Of a DNA stretch of 64,000 nt, positions 8,671-21,058 are shown one piece after another. The notes below the pieces were generated by a model. The model was not told where the DNA came from. It did no database searches and saw only the letters and a list, made by a program, of their open reading frames with translations. The position numbers were made by a program, and so were the translations under genes. Each line of letters starts with the position of its first letter. Positions within the stretch are counted from its first letter, which is position 1. Source of the DNA: Comamonadaceae bacterium (GTDB lineage Bacteria; Pseudomonadota; Gammaproteobacteria; Burkholderiales; Burkholderiaceae_C); contig CANJPU010000006.1 in assembly GCA_947476285.1 (NCBI GenBank), forward strand, positions 62,001-126,000, in the 5' to 3' direction.

Positions 8671-9017
8671 CACGCCTGAATATCGTCATCCTGATTGCAG
8701 TGCTGGTCAGCGCGCTCTACCTGGTGCGCACGCAGTATGAATCCAGGCGTCTGTTCACCGAGCTTGACCGCGCGGTTGCCCAGGCGCATGGGCTGGAGAT
8801 CGAGCACGAACGGCTGCAGGCTGAGAAGCGCGGCCAGGCTACGCCATTGCGCGTGGAAAGGCTGGCCAAGGATCAGCTTCAAATGCGCCCGGCATCACCC
8901 GGCATTACGCTATACGTCGCGCTCAATGGATCGCCCATGGCTTCTGCCCCCGCAGCACCGGCCTTCCTGCCAGCGGCCCCGGCGCGCGGCACAAAGGCTG
9001 CGGGGGTTCGCCCATGA
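8667..9017 (+). CDS. ftsL: Cell division protein FtsL
   Basis: 116 residues from the ATG at 8667, preceded by GAGGG 7 bases upstream; longer in-frame starts overlap rsmH and lack support. A bitopic inner-membrane protein: a short cytoplasmic N-terminus, one membrane span (LNIVILIAVLVSALYLV) and a periplasmic coiled coil (TELDRAVAQAHGLEIEHERLQAEKR). FtsL pairs with FtsB and FtsQ to recruit and activate FtsWI at the septum. The C-terminal Ala/Pro-rich tail is longer than in E. coli. It overlaps ftsI by 4 bases. Confidence 0.92.
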   Translation: MTRLNIVILIAVLVSALYLVRTQYESRRLFTELDRAVAQAHGLEIEHERLQAEKRGQATPLRVERLAKDQLQMRPASPGITLYVALNGSPMASAPAAPAFLPAAPARGTKAAGVRP

Positions 9018-10747
9018 GCCGCAGCGTCGCCTATGCATCCAGCCCGCTGCTGGCCAGCCGGACACCCGTGTGGCGCAGCAAGTTCATTGTGGCCGCCATT
9101 GCGCTGGGTTTTGTCGGGCTTGCCGGCCGCGCCGCATGGGTGCAGGTATTCGCAAACGATTTCTTCCAGCGCCAAGGCGAGGTGCGCTTCGCCCGCACGC
9201 TGGCACTGCCAGCCAACCGCGGCCGCATCCTGGATCGCAATGGCCAGCTTCTGGCCACCAGCGTGCCCGCACCCAGCATCTGGGCCATCCCCGAGGACAT
9301 CGATCGAGACAAGGCCAAGCTCACCCGGCTCGCGGCCTTGCTGGCGATGCCGCTGTCGGACCTGGAGAAGAAGCTGGAGGACGAAGACAAGACATTCGTA
9401 TGGCTCAAGCGTCAGGTGGACGAGGCGGTGGCAGTGCAGATCACCGAGCTCAACATCAAAGGCGTCTATCAGCGCAAGGAATACAAGCGCCAGTATCCCG
9501 AGGGCGAAGCGGCAGCCCATGTGGTGGGCTTCACCAATGTGGAAGACCAGGGCCAAGAGGGCATCGAACTGGCGTTCGAGAAGGAACTGGCAGGCCGTGC
9601 AGGCTCGCGTCGCGTCATCAAGGACCGGCTCGGACGCGTGGTCGAAGATGTGGGTGAGCAAGTGCCACCGGTGGATGGCCGCGACCTGCAGCTATCGGTG
9701 GACAACAAGGTGCAATTCTTCGCCTACCAGAAGCTGCGTGATGCGGTGCTCGAACACAAGGCCAAGGCCGGCAGTGTGATCGTGCTGGATGTGGCCACCG
9801 GCGAGGTGCTCGCTCTGGTCAACTACCCCAGCTTTGTGCCCGACAAGCGGCAAAACCTCTCGGGCGCCCAGTTGCGCAACCGCGTGCTCACCGACACGTT
9901 CGAGCCGGGCTCCACCATGAAGCCCTTTGTGATTGCGCTGGCACTTGAGAAAGGTCTTGTGCGGCCCGAGACGCCCATCCAGACCGCGCCCGGTCGCTTG
10001 ACCATAGGCGGATCAACCATCAGCGATGCACACCCACACGGCGTGCTCACCGTCAATGAAGTGATACAAAAATCGAGCAACGTGGGCACCGTGAAGATGG
10101 CCATGCAGATGCAGCCACGCGAGATGTGGGAGATGTTCTCGCAAGTCGGGTTTGGCCAGAAGCCTCAGGTGCCTTTCCCTGGCGCGGTCAGCGGCAGGCT
10201 GCGCGCCTACAAGACATGGCGCCCAATTGAGCAGGCCACCATGAGTTACGGCTATGGCATCTCGGGCAGCCTGTTCCAGTTGGCACGGGCCTACACCGTG
10301 TTTGCCCGCGACGGCGACGTGCCGCCCATCACCATGCTCAAGTCGAGCCAGGCTGCCGCCGGTGTGCGCGTGATTGATCCGAAGACGGCTCAGGCAGTGC
10401 GCAACATGCTGCACCTGGTCACCCTGCCCGGGGGCACAGCGCCAAAGGCGCAAACCATGGGCTACTCGGTGGGTGGCAAAACCGGCACCGCGCACAAGCA
10501 GGAGGGCAGAGGCTACGCCGACAAGAAATACCGTGGTTTCTTCGTGGGTCTCGCGCCGGCGGAGAAGCCGCGCATTGTGGTGGCTGTGATGATCGACGAG
10601 CCCAGCGGCGGCAGGTATTTTGGCGGTGATGTGGCCGCGCCGGTGTTCAGCTCGACGGTGCAGCAGACCTTGCGCATGATTGGCGTGCAACCTGACATGA
10701 GCGTCAAGCCTCAGGTCTTCGTGCAGGCAGTGGAGGAGTCGTTCTGA
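9014..10747 (+). CDS. ftsI: Peptidoglycan D,D-transpeptidase FtsI (PBP3)
   Basis: 577 residues. An N-terminal membrane anchor (about residues 22-45) is followed by a PBP dimerisation domain (NRGRILDRNG) and a transpeptidase domain. Active-site motifs are clear: the serine in GSTMKP (SxxK), SSN in KSSNVGT, and KTG in GGKTGTAHK. It crosslinks septal peptidoglycan together with the FtsW glycosyltransferase encoded in this cluster. Its TGA shares one base with the murE ATG (TGATG), indicating coupled translation. Confidence 0.97.
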   Translation: MSRSVAYASSPLLASRTPVWRSKFIVAAIALGFVGLAGRAAWVQVFANDFFQRQGEVRFARTLALPANRGRILDRNGQLLATSVPAPSIWAIPEDIDRDKAKLTRLAALLAMPLSDLEKKLEDEDKTFVWLKRQVDEAVAVQITELNIKGVYQRKEYKRQYPEGEAAAHVVGFTNVEDQGQEGIELAFEKELAGRAGSRRVIKDRLGRVVEDVGEQVPPVDGRDLQLSVDNKVQFFAYQKLRDAVLEHKAKAGSVIVLDVATGEVLALVNYPSFVPDKRQNLSGAQLRNRVLTDTFEPGSTMKPFVIALALEKGLVRPETPIQTAPGRLTIGGSTISDAHPHGVLTVNEVIQKSSNVGTVKMAMQMQPREMWEMFSQVGFGQKPQVPFPGAVSGRLRAYKTWRPIEQATMSYGYGISGSLFQLARAYTVFARDGDVPPITMLKSSQAAAGVRVIDPKTAQAVRNMLHLVTLPGGTAPKAQTMGYSVGGKTGTAHKQEGRGYADKKYRGFFVGLAPAEKPRIVVAVMIDEPSGGRYFGGDVAAPVFSSTVQQTLRMIGVQPDMSVKPQVFVQAVEESF

Positions 10748-12228
10748 TGCTCGAACTCCACAGCCCCAACGATGCAGCTCGCTGGTTGCGATCGCGCGTG
10801 ACCGGTACCTTGCATTGCGACAGCCGCAGGGTCGGCATCGGCGACGGCTTCATTGCCTGGCCGGGCGCCGCCACCGATGGCCGCACGCATGTGTCATCTG
10901 CCATGTCCAAAGGCGCATCGGCGTGCCTGGTGGAGCTTGAAGGCGCGCAGTCTTTCCAATTCGATGACGCTGCCATTGCTGCCTATCCTCGGCTCAAGGC
11001 CGCCACCGGTCCGATCGCTGCGGCGTACTTTGAATCTCCCTGTGAGAAACTGGACGTGCTGGCTGTCACCGGCACCAACGGCAAGACCACCACCACATGG
11101 TGGCTCGCCCAGGCGCTGTCTGCACTGCAACCTCGGGCCATTCCTTGCGGACTCATCGGGACCTTGGGCACCGGCATACCGCCCAATGTTCAATTCAATG
11201 GCCTGACCACTCCCGACCCAGTGCTGCTGCATCGCCAGTTTCGCATCTTCGTCGATGCGGGACTGAAGGCCTGCGCGATCGAGGCATCGTCGGTAGGCAT
11301 TGTCGAGCGGCGCCTGGACGGCATGCGCATCGTGGTGGCCGTCTTCACCAATTTCACCCAGGACCACCTGGACTACCACGGCAGCATGCAGGCCTACTGG
11401 GAAGCCAAGGCGGAATTGTTTCGCTGGCCGGGGCTGCAGGCGGCGGTGATCAATCTGGACGATGAAAAGGGACGCGAGCTCGCGCATTCGCTCTCTCAAT
11501 CGGGCCTGGACTTGTGGACCACTTCCTGCGCCGAGCCAGCCCGCTTAATGGCCCGGAACATCCGGTATGGCGAGCAAGGCCTGTGCTTTGTCGTGCAAGA
11601 AGGCAACGAACACCATGAGCTGTCCACGCACCTGATCGGTCAATACAACGTGGCCAATCTGCTGGCGGTCATCGCGACCATGCGCGCGCTGAAAGTGCCC
11701 TTGCAAGACGCGGTGCATGCGTGCGGCAACTTGCTGCCGGTGCCCGGTCGCATGGAGCAACTGAGGCAACCCGGCCAGCCGCTGGTGGCAGTTGACTATG
11801 CGCACACTCCCGATGCACTGGACAAGGCACTGCAGGCCCTGCGGCCGCTTGCGCGGCAGCGCGGCGGCAAACTGTGGTGCGTGTTTGGTTGCGGTGGCGA
11901 TCGCGACCCCACCAAGCGTCCGCTGATGGCGGCAGTGGTCGAGAAGAACGCTGATCGGGTGGTGGTGACCAGCGACAACCCACGCAGCGAAAAGCCCAAG
12001 AACATCATCAGCCAGGTGTTGCTGGGCCTGTCGCACCATGAGTGCGTGCAAGTGCAGGCCGATCGCGCAATCGCCATCGCACAAACCATCGCTGCGGCCG
12101 ATGCCGCCGATGTGGTGCTGCTGGCAGGAAAGGGGCACGAGGACTACCAGGAAATCGCTGGCGTCAAGCTGCCGTTTTCTGACCTTGCCCATGCCAAGGC
12201 GGCGCTGCATGCAAGGGCGGGGGCATGA
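10747..12228 (+). CDS. murE: UDP-MurNAc-L-Ala-D-Glu:meso-diaminopimelate ligase MurE
   Basis: 493 residues. Mur ligase with the ATP loop [13 protein letters not shown], central motif with NFTQDHLDYHG, and GRMEQL/VDYAHTPDAL in the C-terminal domain. The DNPRSE motif (TSDNPRSEKP) is the signature for meso-diaminopimelate as the added amino acid, the expected Gram-negative stem peptide. Cytoplasmic; third ligase step of the muropeptide pathway. It overlaps murF by 4 bases (ATGA). Confidence 0.97.
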   Translation: MLELHSPNDAARWLRSRVTGTLHCDSRRVGIGDGFIAWPGAATDGRTHVSSAMSKGASACLVELEGAQSFQFDDAAIAAYPRLKAATGPIAAAYFESPCEKLDVLAVTGTNGKTTTTWWLAQALSALQPRAIPCGLIGTLGTGIPPNVQFNGLTTPDPVLLHRQFRIFVDAGLKACAIEASSVGIVERRLDGMRIVVAVFTNFTQDHLDYHGSMQAYWEAKAELFRWPGLQAAVINLDDEKGRELAHSLSQSGLDLWTTSCAEPARLMARNIRYGEQGLCFVVQEGNEHHELSTHLIGQYNVANLLAVIATMRALKVPLQDAVHACGNLLPVPGRMEQLRQPGQPLVAVDYAHTPDALDKALQALRPLARQRGGKLWCVFGCGGDRDPTKRPLMAAVVEKNADRVVVTSDNPRSEKPKNIISQVLLGLSHHECVQVQADRAIAIAQTIAAADAADVVLLAGKGHEDYQEIAGVKLPFSDLAHAKAALHARAGA

Positions 12229-13649
12229 GCACCATGTTCAATCTTCATCAAGCCTTGCAATGGATCCCCGGCGCACGCCTGGTGGGCGATGGCATGCAAG
12301 CGATCACCCGCGTGCACAGCGACACACGCAGCCTGCAGGCTGGCGACTTGTTCGTCGCGCTCAAAGGCGAACGCTTTGATGCCAATGACTTCCTCGCGCA
12401 GGCGCACAGCCAGGGTGCGGCTGCCGCACTGGCCGACCGAGGCCGGTTGCCAGCGGGATTCTCGGGCATCGAGGTGGACGACACCCGGCTGGCCCTGGGC
12501 TCGCTGGCTGCCGGCTGGCGCGCGCAATTTGCACTACCGCTTATCGCGGTCACCGGCAGCAATGGCAAGACCACGGTCACGCAGATGATCGCATCCATCC
12601 TGCGAGCCTGGCAGCCGCAGGCCATGCTGGCCACGCAAGGCAATTTGAACAACGACATCGGCCTGCCGCTCACCTTGCTGCGGCTGCGTGCGCAGCATCG
12701 CATCGCGGTGCTGGAGCTGGGCATGAACCACCCCGGTGAAATCGCCTACTTGGCGCAAATCGCCAAGCCCACTGTGGCCCTGGTGAACAACGCGCAGCGT
12801 GAACATCAGGAGTTCATGGCAACGGTGGAGGCAGTGGCGCGAGAGAATGGTTCGGTGTTGCAAGCCCTTGGCGAGCGCGGCGTGGCCGCGTTTCCTGCCG
12901 AAGACGAATACACCCCGCTGTGGCACGAATTGGCAGGCCAGCGCGCCTGCATGACTTTTGGCGGCACCAATGCGGTGACACCCGCACCGAGCATGCACGC
13001 CGACATTGTTTTGGCCGGGTCTGAATGGAAAGGCAGCCACTGGCAGGTGGGCGTTCTCACGCCCGCAGGTCCCTTGGCCTACCGGCTCCATATCGCCGGC
13101 CGCCATAACGTTCGCAACTCGCTGGCGGCAGTGGCCTGCGCTCTGGCTGCAGGGGTTGCGCTCTCGGCCATCGTGCAGGGGCTGGAATCCTTCGAGCCGG
13201 TGCAGGGGCGCTCCCGGGCGGCTTTGCTGCAGTTGGATGGACGCAGCCTCACCATGGTGGACGACACCTACAACGCCAACCCTGACTCGGCGCGCGCCGC
13301 GGTCGAGGTGCTGGCCGAGTTGCCGGGGCCTCGCCTGCTGGTGCTGGGCGATATGGGCGAGGTCGGCGACCAGGGGCCACGCTTCCACGCGGAAGTGGGC
13401 GACTACGCGCGTGAAAAAGGCATTGAGCAATTGTTCACCCTGGGCGCGCAATCGATCGCCATGGGTGGGCGGCATTTTGACGACATCGATGCGCTGATTC
13501 AGGCCGTTCGCGCCGAATTGCCGCGCACGGCCAGCGTGCTGGTCAAAGGATCGCGCTTCATGAAAATGGAGCGTGTGGTGCAGGCGGTTGCCGCGCAGGC
13601 GCAAGCCCGTCAACAAGAACAAGAAGCGGAGAAATCGCATGCTGCTTAG
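12225..13649 (+). CDS. murF: UDP-MurNAc-tripeptide:D-alanyl-D-alanine ligase MurF
   Basis: 474 residues. Adds D-Ala-D-Ala to the tripeptide, completing the pentapeptide. ATP loop [13 protein letters not shown], the [10 protein letters not shown] block and [10 protein letters not shown], with [10 protein letters not shown] in the C-terminal domain, are diagnostic for MurF. The supply of D-Ala-D-Ala comes from ddl in the same cluster. The 3' end overlaps the mraY start by 11 bases. Confidence 0.97.
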   Translation: MSTMFNLHQALQWIPGARLVGDGMQAITRVHSDTRSLQAGDLFVALKGERFDANDFLAQAHSQGAAAALADRGRLPAGFSGIEVDDTRLALGSLAAGWRAQFALPLIAVTGSNGKTTVTQMIASILRAWQPQAMLATQGNLNNDIGLPLTLLRLRAQHRIAVLELGMNHPGEIAYLAQIAKPTVALVNNAQREHQEFMATVEAVARENGSVLQALGERGVAAFPAEDEYTPLWHELAGQRACMTFGGTNAVTPAPSMHADIVLAGSEWKGSHWQVGVLTPAGPLAYRLHIAGRHNVRNSLAAVACALAAGVALSAIVQGLESFEPVQGRSRAALLQLDGRSLTMVDDTYNANPDSARAAVEVLAELPGPRLLVLGDMGEVGDQGPRFHAEVGDYAREKGIEQLFTLGAQSIAMGGRHFDDIDALIQAVRAELPRTASVLVKGSRFMKMERVVQAVAAQAQARQQEQEAEKSHAA

Positions 13650-14817
13650 CCTGGCCGGATGGTTGCAAACCCTGGGGCCCGAGTTCGGCTTCCTGCGGGT
13701 GTTTCAGTACCTCACATTTCGCGCTGTGATGGCCGCCTTGACCTCACTGTTGATCGGCCTGCTCGCGGGGCCGGCGGTGATCCGCCATCTGGTGGCACTC
13801 AAGATCGGCCAGCCGGTGCGCGGCTACGGCATGCAGACCCACCTGAGCAAGAGTGGCACGCCCACGATGGGCGGGGTGTTGATTCTGTTGGCCATTGCCG
13901 TCTCTACGCTGCTGTGGTTTGACCTGACCAACCGCTTTGTCTGGATCGTGCTGGTAGTCACGCTGGGCTTTGGCGCCATCGGCTGGGTGGACGACTGGCG
14001 CAAGGTGGTCCACAAAGACCCAGAGGGCATGCGTTCGCGCGAGAAATACTTCTGGCAATCTCTCATCGGCCTGCTGGCGGCGCTCTACCTGGTGTTCAGC
14101 ATTTCCGAGAGCAACAACCTGCGCGTGCTGGAGCTGTTCTTTTCATGGGTCAAGTCCGGCTTCGATGTGAACCTGCCTCCCAAGGCCGGCCTGTTGCTGC
14201 CCTTCTTCAAGGAAGTGAGTTATCCGCTGGGGGTGTTCGGATTCGTGATCCTCACCTATCTCGTGATCGTTGGCTCCAGCAACGCGGTGAATCTCACCGA
14301 CGGCCTGGACGGCTTAGCGATCATGCCGGTGGTCATGGTCGGCTCGGCGCTGGGTGTGTTTGCCTACGTGACGGGCAGCTCGGTGTACTCGAAGTACCTC
14401 TTCTTTCCCTACATACCTGGCTCGGGCGAGCTGCTGATTTTCTGCTCGGCGCTGGCCGGCGCGGGGCTGGCTTTTCTGTGGTTCAACACCCATCCGGCGC
14501 AAGTCTTCATGGGTGATGTGGGCGCGCTGGCACTAGGGGGTGCACTGGGCACCATCGCGGTCATCGTGCGCCAGGAGATTGTTCTGTCCATCATGGGCGG
14601 CATCTTCGTGGTCGAAGCCTTGTCGGTGATGGCGCAAGTGACCTACTTCAAGTACACCCGCAAAAAGTACGGCGAGGGCCGACGCATTCTCAAGATGGCG
14701 CCCCTGCACCATCACTTCGAGAAGAGCGGCTGGACCGAGACCCAGGTGGTCGTGCGTTTTTGGATCATCACCATGCTCTTGTGCCTAGTGGGCTTGTCCA
14801 CCTTGAAGCTCAGATAG
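13639..14817 (+). CDS. mraY: Phospho-N-acetylmuramoyl-pentapeptide transferase MraY
   Basis: 392 residues from the ATG at 13639, which has a GGAG site about 7 bases upstream inside murF. A polytopic inner-membrane enzyme that moves phospho-MurNAc-pentapeptide to undecaprenyl phosphate, giving lipid I. Family motifs: [18 protein letters not shown] (paired Asp), [10 protein letters not shown] and the cytoplasmic loop with APLHHHFE. About ten membrane segments are visible. An in-frame start upstream at 13573 lies inside murF and is not favoured. Confidence 0.97.
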   Translation: MLLSLAGWLQTLGPEFGFLRVFQYLTFRAVMAALTSLLIGLLAGPAVIRHLVALKIGQPVRGYGMQTHLSKSGTPTMGGVLILLAIAVSTLLWFDLTNRFVWIVLVVTLGFGAIGWVDDWRKVVHKDPEGMRSREKYFWQSLIGLLAALYLVFSISESNNLRVLELFFSWVKSGFDVNLPPKAGLLLPFFKEVSYPLGVFGFVILTYLVIVGSSNAVNLTDGLDGLAIMPVVMVGSALGVFAYVTGSSVYSKYLFFPYIPGSGELLIFCSALAGAGLAFLWFNTHPAQVFMGDVGALALGGALGTIAVIVRQEIVLSIMGGIFVVEALSVMAQVTYFKYTRKKYGEGRRILKMAPLHHHFEKSGWTETQVVVRFWIITMLLCLVGLSTLKLR

Positions 14818-14822
14818 GCGCC

Positions 14823-16343
14823 ATGCAAGATCAACATGTTCTCATCCTCGGTTTAGGTCTGTCTGGCCTGGCCATGGCGCGCTGGTGTGCTCAGCACGGC
14901 GCCCGGGTGAGTGTTGCCGATACCCGTGAAGCGCCGCCGCAACTCGATGCGCTGCGCGAACAAGTGCCCCAGGCGCGCTTCATCCCAGGTGACCTCTCCG
15001 CGGGTCTGCTAGATGACGGCGTGGTCGCGCTGTACTGCAGCCCGGGCTTGTCGCCCAAGCAGCTTGAACCGGTGCTCGGTGCTGCGCGCCAGGCCGGCTT
15101 GCGCATTGGCGGTGAGCTCAGTCTGTTTGCCGATGCGCTGGCTCAACTGAAAGAAGAGCGTGCCTACTCACCCTGCGTGCTGGCTGTCACGGGCACCAAT
15201 GGCAAAACCACCGTCACCGCGCTGGCAGGCCAACTGGTCGAGCGAAGCGGCAAGGATGTTGCTGTCGCGGGCAACATCGGCCCCAGCCTGCTGGACACAT
15301 TGGCTGATCGATTGCAGCAGAACCGACTGCCGCAAGTCTGGGTGATTGAGCTGTCGAGTTTTCAGTTGGAGCACGCGGGTGGGTTTGAGCCCACCGCGGC
15401 CGCAGTGCTGAATCTGACGCAAGACCACCTCGACTGGCATGCCAGCATGGACGCGTATGCGAGGGCCAAGGCCAGGGTCTTTGGCAGCCAGGCCTTGATG
15501 ATTCTCAACCGTGACGATCCCCTGGTCATGAAGATGCTGCCTGAACCGGTGCGGCTAAAGGGCGGCCGCATGGAGCAGCGCGCGCATCTGACATTTGGTG
15601 CGCACATGCCGCAGCGGCCCGGTGATTTCGGCATCGAGGACGTCAACGGCATGGCCTGGCTGGTGCGTGCACTGGAAGCGGACGAGACACAGAAGAAACG
15701 GGTGCGTCCCGGCGTCGCCGACGCTGCTGCTGAGCTTTACCTGCAGCGCTTGATGCCTGCCGATGCGCTGCGCATACGCGGGCGGCACAACGCGGTCAAC
15801 GCGCTGTCGGCCTTGGCCTTGGCGGCGGCGGCCGGCTGCGCCCTCGGCCCCATGCTCTATGGCCTGCGCGAATACCAGGGCGAGCCGCACCGGGTCGAAT
15901 CGGTGGGCACGGTCAACGCGATCGAATATTTTGACGACAGCAAGGGCACCAACGTAGGCGCCACCGTGGCAGCCTTGCAAGGTCTGGGGGCGGAGCGCAA
16001 GCTGGTGATCATTCTGGGTGGTGACGGCAAGGGCCAGGATTTCGCACCGCTGGCTGCGCCGGTGGCGCGCCATGCGAGAGCTGCAGTGCTGATAGGCCGA
16101 GACGCGCCGCAGATTCGTGCAGTGCTTGGGGCGGCCGGCGTACCTCTGTTGGACGCGCAGACCATGGAAGAGGCGGTTGCACTGGCCACTCAAAACGCGC
16201 ATGCGGGCGATGCGGTGTTGATGTCGCCTGCCTGCGCCAGCTTTGACATGTTCAAGAACTATCCACACCGTGCTGAAGTCTTTCGCGCTGCGGTTCGCGC
16301 CATCGCCAACGATGCCGGCATCGATCTGGAGGGCAACGCATGA
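14823..16343 (+). CDS. murD: UDP-MurNAc-L-alanine:D-glutamate ligase MurD
   Basis: 506 residues from the ATG at 14823, five bases after mraY. Adds D-Glu to UDP-MurNAc-L-Ala. N-terminal Rossmann motif [18 protein letters not shown] loop [13 protein letters not shown], the metal/substrate region [11 protein letters not shown], and [13 protein letters not shown] in the C-terminal domain. It is longer than the ~440-residue E. coli enzyme; part of the excess is an insertion around residues 280-310. It overlaps ftsW by 4 bases. Confidence 0.97.
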   Translation: MQDQHVLILGLGLSGLAMARWCAQHGARVSVADTREAPPQLDALREQVPQARFIPGDLSAGLLDDGVVALYCSPGLSPKQLEPVLGAARQAGLRIGGELSLFADALAQLKEERAYSPCVLAVTGTNGKTTVTALAGQLVERSGKDVAVAGNIGPSLLDTLADRLQQNRLPQVWVIELSSFQLEHAGGFEPTAAAVLNLTQDHLDWHASMDAYARAKARVFGSQALMILNRDDPLVMKMLPEPVRLKGGRMEQRAHLTFGAHMPQRPGDFGIEDVNGMAWLVRALEADETQKKRVRPGVADAAAELYLQRLMPADALRIRGRHNAVNALSALALAAAAGCALGPMLYGLREYQGEPHRVESVGTVNAIEYFDDSKGTNVGATVAALQGLGAERKLVIILGGDGKGQDFAPLAAPVARHARAAVLIGRDAPQIRAVLGAAGVPLLDAQTMEEAVALATQNAHAGDAVLMSPACASFDMFKNYPHRAEVFRAAVRAIANDAGIDLEGNA

Positions 16344-17593
16344 GCAGCCTGGTGCAGCGTATGACCGGTTGGTTCGGTGCCTCCGGCGCAGCCAATCAGG
16401 CGCGGATGCCAGTGCCGGTACATGGCGTCGGCTACGGGCGCTCAGGCGCGCCGACGCGGGTGGAGGGCTTTGACCAGGCCTTGATGTGGTCCACCGTAGC
16501 CTTGCTGGCCTTTGGCATGGTGATGGTCTACTCGGCGACGGTGGCCTTGCCGGACAACTCGAAGTTCGCGCGCTATGCGTCTAGCCATTTCCTGCTGCGC
16601 CATGTCATGTTCCTGGTGCTTTCCTTCGTGGTTGCGCTGCTGGCATTCCAGGTGCCGGTGGCCACCTGGGAAAAGATGGCACCGTGGTTGTTTGTGGTCT
16701 CTCTGCTGCTCTTGATCGTGGTGTTGATCCCGCATGTGGGCCGCGGTGTCAATGGCGCGCGGCGCTGGATCGGGCTGGGCTTCATGAACTTCCAGCCCTC
16801 GGAGTTGGCCAAGTTCGCGGTGCTGCTTTATGCGTCCGACTACATGGTGCGCAAAATGGAAGTCAAAGAGCGCTTCTTTCGCGCCGTGCTGCCCATGGCA
16901 GGCGCGGTCGCCGTCGTCGGTCTGCTGCTGCTGGCCGAACCCGACATGGGCGCATTCATGGTGATCGCGGTCATCGCCATGGGTATCTTGTTTCTGGGCG
17001 GTGTCAATGCCCGCATGTTCTTCCTGATCGTTGCCGTGATGATGATCGCCTTCGGACTGATGATTGCGCTGTCCGACTGGCGGCGCGAACGCATCTTTGC
17101 CTACCTGGACCCCTGGAGCGAAAAGCATGCCCTGGGCAAGGGCTATCAGCTTTCGCACTCGCTCATCGCCTTCGGTCGCGGCGAGATCTTTGGCGTGGGT
17201 CTGGGGGGCAGCGTCGAGAAACTCCACTGGCTTCCCGAGGCGCACACCGATTTTCTCCTGGCCGTGATTGGCGAAGAGTTCGGTCTGATCGGCGTGTCCA
17301 TCGTGATCCTCATGTTCCTGTGGATGACGCGTCGCATCATGCACATCGGCAGGCAGTCGATCGCGCTGGACCGTGTTTTCGCCGGGCTTGTCGCGCAAGG
17401 CGTGGGCATCTGGATCGGCTTCCAGGCTTTCATCAACATGGGTGTGAATCTGGGCGCGCTGCCTACCAAGGGGCTGACCCTTCCCCTCATGAGCTACGGT
17501 GGCTCGGCCATCCTGATGAACCTGGTGGCCATCGCGGTGGTGCTGCGCATTGACCAAGAGAACAAGTTGATGATGCGCGGAGGTCGGCCATGA
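16340..17593 (+). CDS. ftsW: Septal peptidoglycan glycosyltransferase FtsW (SEDS)
   Basis: 417 residues with an ~50-residue cytoplasmic N-terminus and about ten membrane spans. SEDS-family blocks: [32 protein letters not shown], the catalytic-loop region [17 protein letters not shown], and [10 protein letters not shown]. FtsW polymerises lipid II at the septum with FtsI as its crosslinking partner. It overlaps murG by 4 bases. A paralogue (rodA) for elongation lies at 34345. Confidence 0.97.
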   Translation: MSSLVQRMTGWFGASGAANQARMPVPVHGVGYGRSGAPTRVEGFDQALMWSTVALLAFGMVMVYSATVALPDNSKFARYASSHFLLRHVMFLVLSFVVALLAFQVPVATWEKMAPWLFVVSLLLLIVVLIPHVGRGVNGARRWIGLGFMNFQPSELAKFAVLLYASDYMVRKMEVKERFFRAVLPMAGAVAVVGLLLLAEPDMGAFMVIAVIAMGILFLGGVNARMFFLIVAVMMIAFGLMIALSDWRRERIFAYLDPWSEKHALGKGYQLSHSLIAFGRGEIFGVGLGGSVEKLHWLPEAHTDFLLAVIGEEFGLIGVSIVILMFLWMTRRIMHIGRQSIALDRVFAGLVAQGVGIWIGFQAFINMGVNLGALPTKGLTLPLMSYGGSAILMNLVAIAVVLRIDQENKLMMRGGRP

Positions 17594-18654
17594 GCAAGTG
17601 TGCCCTGGTCATGGCTGGCGGCACTGGCGGCCACATCTTCCCCGGGTTGGCGGTGGCGCAGGCGCTGCGCGAGCGTGCCTGGCGCGTGCACTGGCTGGGC
17701 GCGCCCGACAGCATGGAAAGCCAACTCGTGCCCGCGCACGGCTTTCCCTTCGAGACCATCGCGTTCTCCGGCGTGCGCGGCAAAGGATTCAAGACACTGC
17801 TCTTGCTGCCACCGCGCCTGCTCAAAGCCTTCTGGCAGAGCATCCAGGTGTTGCGCAGGGTGCGCCCCGATGTGGTGGTGGGGCTGGGTGGCTACATCAC
17901 TTTCCCCGCCGGCATGATGAGCGTGTTGCTGGGCAAGCCCTTAGTGTTGCATGAGCAGAACTCTGTGGCCGGCATGGCCAACCGCTTGCTGGCCGGCGTG
18001 GCTGCACGCGTCTTCACCGCGTTCCCCAAGGTGTTCAAGAAAGCGGCGTGGGTTGGCAATCCCTTGCGGCCTGCGTTCTTGCAGCAGCCCGGCCCGGCCG
18101 AGCGCATGGGCTCGCGCAGTGGACCGCTGCGTCTGCTGGTGGTGGGTGGCAGTTTGGGAGCCAAGGCGCTCAATGACATCGTGCCGCAGGCCTTGGCACT
18201 CATTGATCCGGCCGAGCGTCCCACTGTGTTGCATCAAAGCGGCGCAAAGCAGATCGATGCCTTGCGTGCCAACTATGCGGCTGCCGGCGTGCAGGCCGAA
18301 CTCACGCCCTTCATTGACGACACCGCCACTGCCTATGCGCAGGCCGACCTCATCGTCTGCCGGGCCGGGGCCAGTACTGTGACCGAGATCGCGGCGGTAG
18401 GTGCCGCAGCCGTGTTCGTGCCATTTCCCTTCGCGGTGGACGACCACCAGACGACCAACGCGAAATTTCTGGTCGACGCTGGCGGCGGCTGGCTGGTGCC
18501 GCAGCGCGAGTTAAGCGCGCAGTGGCTGGCCGGGCTGATTGGCCAGACCGACCGAAGCGAACTCATCAAGCGGGCGCTGGCCGCCAAGCAAATGGAAAAA
18601 ACAAACGCCACCCAAGATGTGGTCGCGGCCTGTGAGGAGTTGGCCAAACCATGA
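17590..18654 (+). CDS. murG: UDP-GlcNAc:lipid I N-acetylglucosaminyltransferase MurG
   Basis: 354 residues. GT-B fold glycosyltransferase on the cytoplasmic face of the membrane; converts lipid I to lipid II. The N-terminal glycine-rich loop [42 protein letters not shown] and the C-domain [11 protein letters not shown] and [13 protein letters not shown] blocks are all characteristic. Overlaps murC by 4 bases. Confidence 0.97.
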   Translation: MSKCALVMAGGTGGHIFPGLAVAQALRERAWRVHWLGAPDSMESQLVPAHGFPFETIAFSGVRGKGFKTLLLLPPRLLKAFWQSIQVLRRVRPDVVVGLGGYITFPAGMMSVLLGKPLVLHEQNSVAGMANRLLAGVAARVFTAFPKVFKKAAWVGNPLRPAFLQQPGPAERMGSRSGPLRLLVVGGSLGAKALNDIVPQALALIDPAERPTVLHQSGAKQIDALRANYAAAGVQAELTPFIDDTATAYAQADLIVCRAGASTVTEIAAVGAAAVFVPFPFAVDDHQTTNAKFLVDAGGGWLVPQRELSAQWLAGLIGQTDRSELIKRALAAKQMEKTNATQDVVAACEELAKP

Positions 18655-20059
18655 AGCACGCCATCCGGCACATTCATTTCGTTGGCATCGGCGGCTCGGG
18701 CATGTCCGGCATCGCCGAAGTTTTGCATAACCAGGGCTACCAGATCTCTGGTTCCGATTTGTCCGATGGCCCCACTTTGCGTCGCCTGCAGGCGCAGGGC
18801 ATTCGTGTCTCGGTGGGCCATAGTGCGGACAACATTGCCGGGGCCGACGCCGTGGTGACATCCACTGCGGTGCAGCAGGACAACCCAGAGGTACTGGCCG
18901 CGCGCAAGCGCGTGATCCCGGTGGTGCCGCGCGCCATGATGTTGGCCGAGCTGATGCGTCTGAAGCAAGGCATCGCGATTGCCGGCACGCATGGCAAGAC
19001 CACCACCACCAGCCTGGTTGCCAGCGTGCTTGCCGAGGGCGGGCTCGACCCCACTTTCGTGATCGGTGGGCGGCTCAACAGCGCCGGCGCCAATGCCAAG
19101 CTGGGCAGCGGCGACTACATCGTGGTCGAGGCCGACGAGTCCGATGCGTCCTTCCTCAATCTCATGCCGGTGATGGCGGTGGTTACCAACATCGATGCCG
19201 ACCACATGGAGACCTATGGACACGACTTCGGCCGCCTCAAGCAGGCCTTTGTCGACTTTCTGCACCGCATGCCTTTCTACGGCACGGCGATTCTGTGCAC
19301 TGACGATGCGGCGGTACGCGAGATCGTGCCCGACGTGCAGTGCCCAATCACCAGCTATGGTGTCAACGAATTGGCGCAAGTGCGCGCGCTGGACATACGC
19401 GCGGTCGGCTCGCAGATGCATTTCAGGGTGCAGCGACGCAACGGTGTGACCTTGCCTGATCTTCAAGTCAAGCTCAATCTGGCCGGCCACCACAACGTGC
19501 TCAATGCCTTGTCGGCCATCGCGATAGCGGTGGAGCTGAACGTGCCCGACGAGGCCGTGCTCAAGGCGCTGGCTGAATTCAAGGGCGTGGGCCGCCGCTT
19601 CCAGAGTTATGGCGAGGTTGCGGTGGCGCCCGCGCAGGGCGGTGGCCGCTTCACCCTGATTGAAGACTACGGCCATCACCCGGTGGAGATTGCGGCGACG
19701 CTGGCGGCAGCGCGCGGTGCGTTCCCCGGCCGGCGCCTGGTGCTGGCATTCCAGCCGCACCGGTACAGCCGTACGCGCGATTGCTTCGAAGATTTCGTCA
19801 AAGTCGCAGGTCAGGCCGATGCTGTGCTGCTGGCCGAAGTCTATGCAGCCGGTGAGGCGCCGATTGTGGCAGCCGACGGGCGCTCGCTGGCACGTGCGGT
19901 GCGCGTCGCTGGCAAGGTCGAACCGGTGTTTGTGGACGACATCGCCACGATGCCCGGCGCGATACTGGAAGCGGCACGCGACGGCGACGTCGTGATCTGC
20001 ATGGGTGCGGGCTCCATAGGCGGCGTACCGGCGCGAGTCCTTGAGCTTGGAGGTGCGGC

Positions 20060-20063
<4 letters not shown>
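18651..20063 (+). CDS. murC: UDP-N-acetylmuramate:L-alanine ligase MurC
   Basis: 470 residues. First Mur ligase, adding L-Ala to UDP-MurNAc. N-terminal [21 protein letters not shown] loop [27 protein letters not shown], and the C-terminal [14 protein letters not shown] and [11 protein letters not shown] blocks define the family. It overlaps ddl by 4 bases, continuing the run of ATGA couplings. A related recycling ligase (mpl) lies at 38906. Confidence 0.97.
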
Positions 20064-21054
<991 letters not shown>

Positions 21055-21058
<4 letters not shown>
